Of a stretch of 5,621 bases of DNA, positions 5,363 through 5,621 are shown in pieces; the stretch's first letter is position 1; every line of letters starts with the position of its first letter. This stretch comes from an uncultured Alphaproteobacteria bacterium (GTDB lineage: Bacteria > Pseudomonadota > Alphaproteobacteria > Rickettsiales > UBA1997): assembly GCA_903849835.1 (NCBI GenBank), contig CAINKA010000155.1, positions 1 to 5,621 on the forward strand. Reading direction: 5' to 3'. A model generated the notes under the pieces. The model did not search any database. It was given only the letters and a program-made list of their open reading frames with translations, and had not been told where the DNA came from. The position numbers and the translations under genes were made by a program.

Positions 5363-5621
5363 TTAAAAGCTGAATTTTCTATGTATGAAACGTAAGGAGA
5401 TGATTCTTAAGGTAGCCTTAAAGAGACTTGCCTGATTGTGCGGCATATAATTAGCTCCAATGCGATGCAAGTTTAACGTTTTAAAAACATAGCAAATGGA
5501 GAATTGAAGAGCTTCCGTCATCAAACCTTTGCCTTGTGCATGCTTCGATATTTTAAAGCCAAGAAAGCAAGAATGAAACGCGCCGCGTATAAAGTTATCG
5601 TAATTAACCATGCCAACTAGC
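5363..5621 (-). pseudogene. Interrupted RimJ-like GNAT N-acetyltransferase, middle part (5' end beyond window)
   Basis: The frame is open to the right edge of the window: LVG precedes the Met at 5611, so this is not a start site but the inside of a larger gene. Visible family features are GMVNYDNFIRGAFHSCFLGF, the acetyl-CoA loop AQGKGLMTEAL (Q-x-x-G-x-G/M), LNLHRIGANYMPHNQAS, and loss of similarity straight after the Ser codon at 5428-5426. RimJ acetylates protein N-termini, classically ribosomal S5. The expected continuation (S-x-x-L-L-x-x-LGF…) is replaced by about 20 unrelated residues ending at TAA 5365-5363. The missing C-terminal part is found at 92-229. This is best explained as one gene split by an insertion. 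Without its last beta-strands the protein is probably unstable or inactive. GNAT identity is strong; rimJ rather than a paralogue is probable but not proven. Confidence 0.82.
5407..5421. repeat. Perfect 6-bp inverted repeat at the right insertion junction
   Basis: TTAAGG-TAG-CCTTAA is a perfect palindrome with a 3-base centre. It lies five bases inside the point (5425/5426) where RimJ-like coding sequence ends, and about 45 bases before the TPR start codon. It could be a scar of the inserted element's end, a regulator-binding site in the operon leader, or chance. The symmetry is seen directly; the role is not known. Confidence 0.4.

Noticed and set aside
5387..5409. Weak promoter-like pair upstream of the TPR gene (TTAAGA … CATACA on the minus strand)
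   Set aside because: Only partial matches to both hexamers; in AT-rich DNA this is expected by chance.
5385..5425. Out-of-frame reading GYLKNHLLTFHT after NQAS, which loosely resembles a GNAT C-terminus
   Set aside because: It would need an internal deletion plus a frameshift, whereas a far better in-frame match for the missing C-terminus exists at 92-229. The resemblance is probably chance.

Overview
The window is a compact, minus-strand, AT-rich stretch. It carries a six-gene cluster built around a type III polyketide synthase (PKS), flanked on both sides by pieces of one broken RimJ-like acetyltransferase gene. The RimJ-type GNAT, the UbiE-like methyltransferase, the Sec-type signal peptide and the AT-rich codon use suggest a low-GC Gram-negative bacterium, most likely a proteobacterium. 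A Legionella-like or other host-associated lineage is possible, but the sequence does not settle the genus.

Layout, read in the direction of transcription (right to left). From 5621 to about 5426 is the middle part of a RimJ-like N-acetyltransferase gene, whose 5' end lies outside the window. Next come a TPR protein with a signal peptide (5360-4761), a type III PKS (4771-3701), a flavodoxin-fold NAD(P)H:quinone oxidoreductase-like protein (3704-3129), a UbiE/MenG-like C-methyltransferase (3128-2373), a short-chain dehydrogenase (2371-1595) and an FAD-dependent aromatic-ring hydroxylase-type monooxygenase (1577-468). Junctions are overlaps of 11 and 4 bases, then gaps of 0, 1 and 17 bases, so the six genes look like one operon. 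After it come about 80 bp of G/C-skewed DNA and the first 56 codons of an IS5-type transposase (387-217). This runs straight into the 3' end of the RimJ-like gene (229-92). Positions 1-91 hold no gene that I can see.

How the genes may work together (inference). The PKS would make a phenolic lipid (alkylresorcinol or alkylpyrone class) from a fatty acyl starter and malonyl-CoA. The methyltransferase would C-methylate the ring and the FAD enzyme would hydroxylate it towards a hydroquinone/quinone. The flavodoxin-fold enzyme would cycle quinone and quinol, and the SDR would carry out a further keto/hydroxyl redox step. The gene set resembles the Streptomyces srsABC logic (PKS, methyltransferase, flavoprotein hydroxylase) and the mycobacterial polyketide-quinone loci. 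The periplasmic TPR protein is an unexplained partner.

The two RimJ fragments meet at the same codon. Removing roughly 230-5425 joins NQAS to ARVLAKCGF in frame, so the cluster plus an IS remnant appears to have been inserted into a RimJ-like gene.
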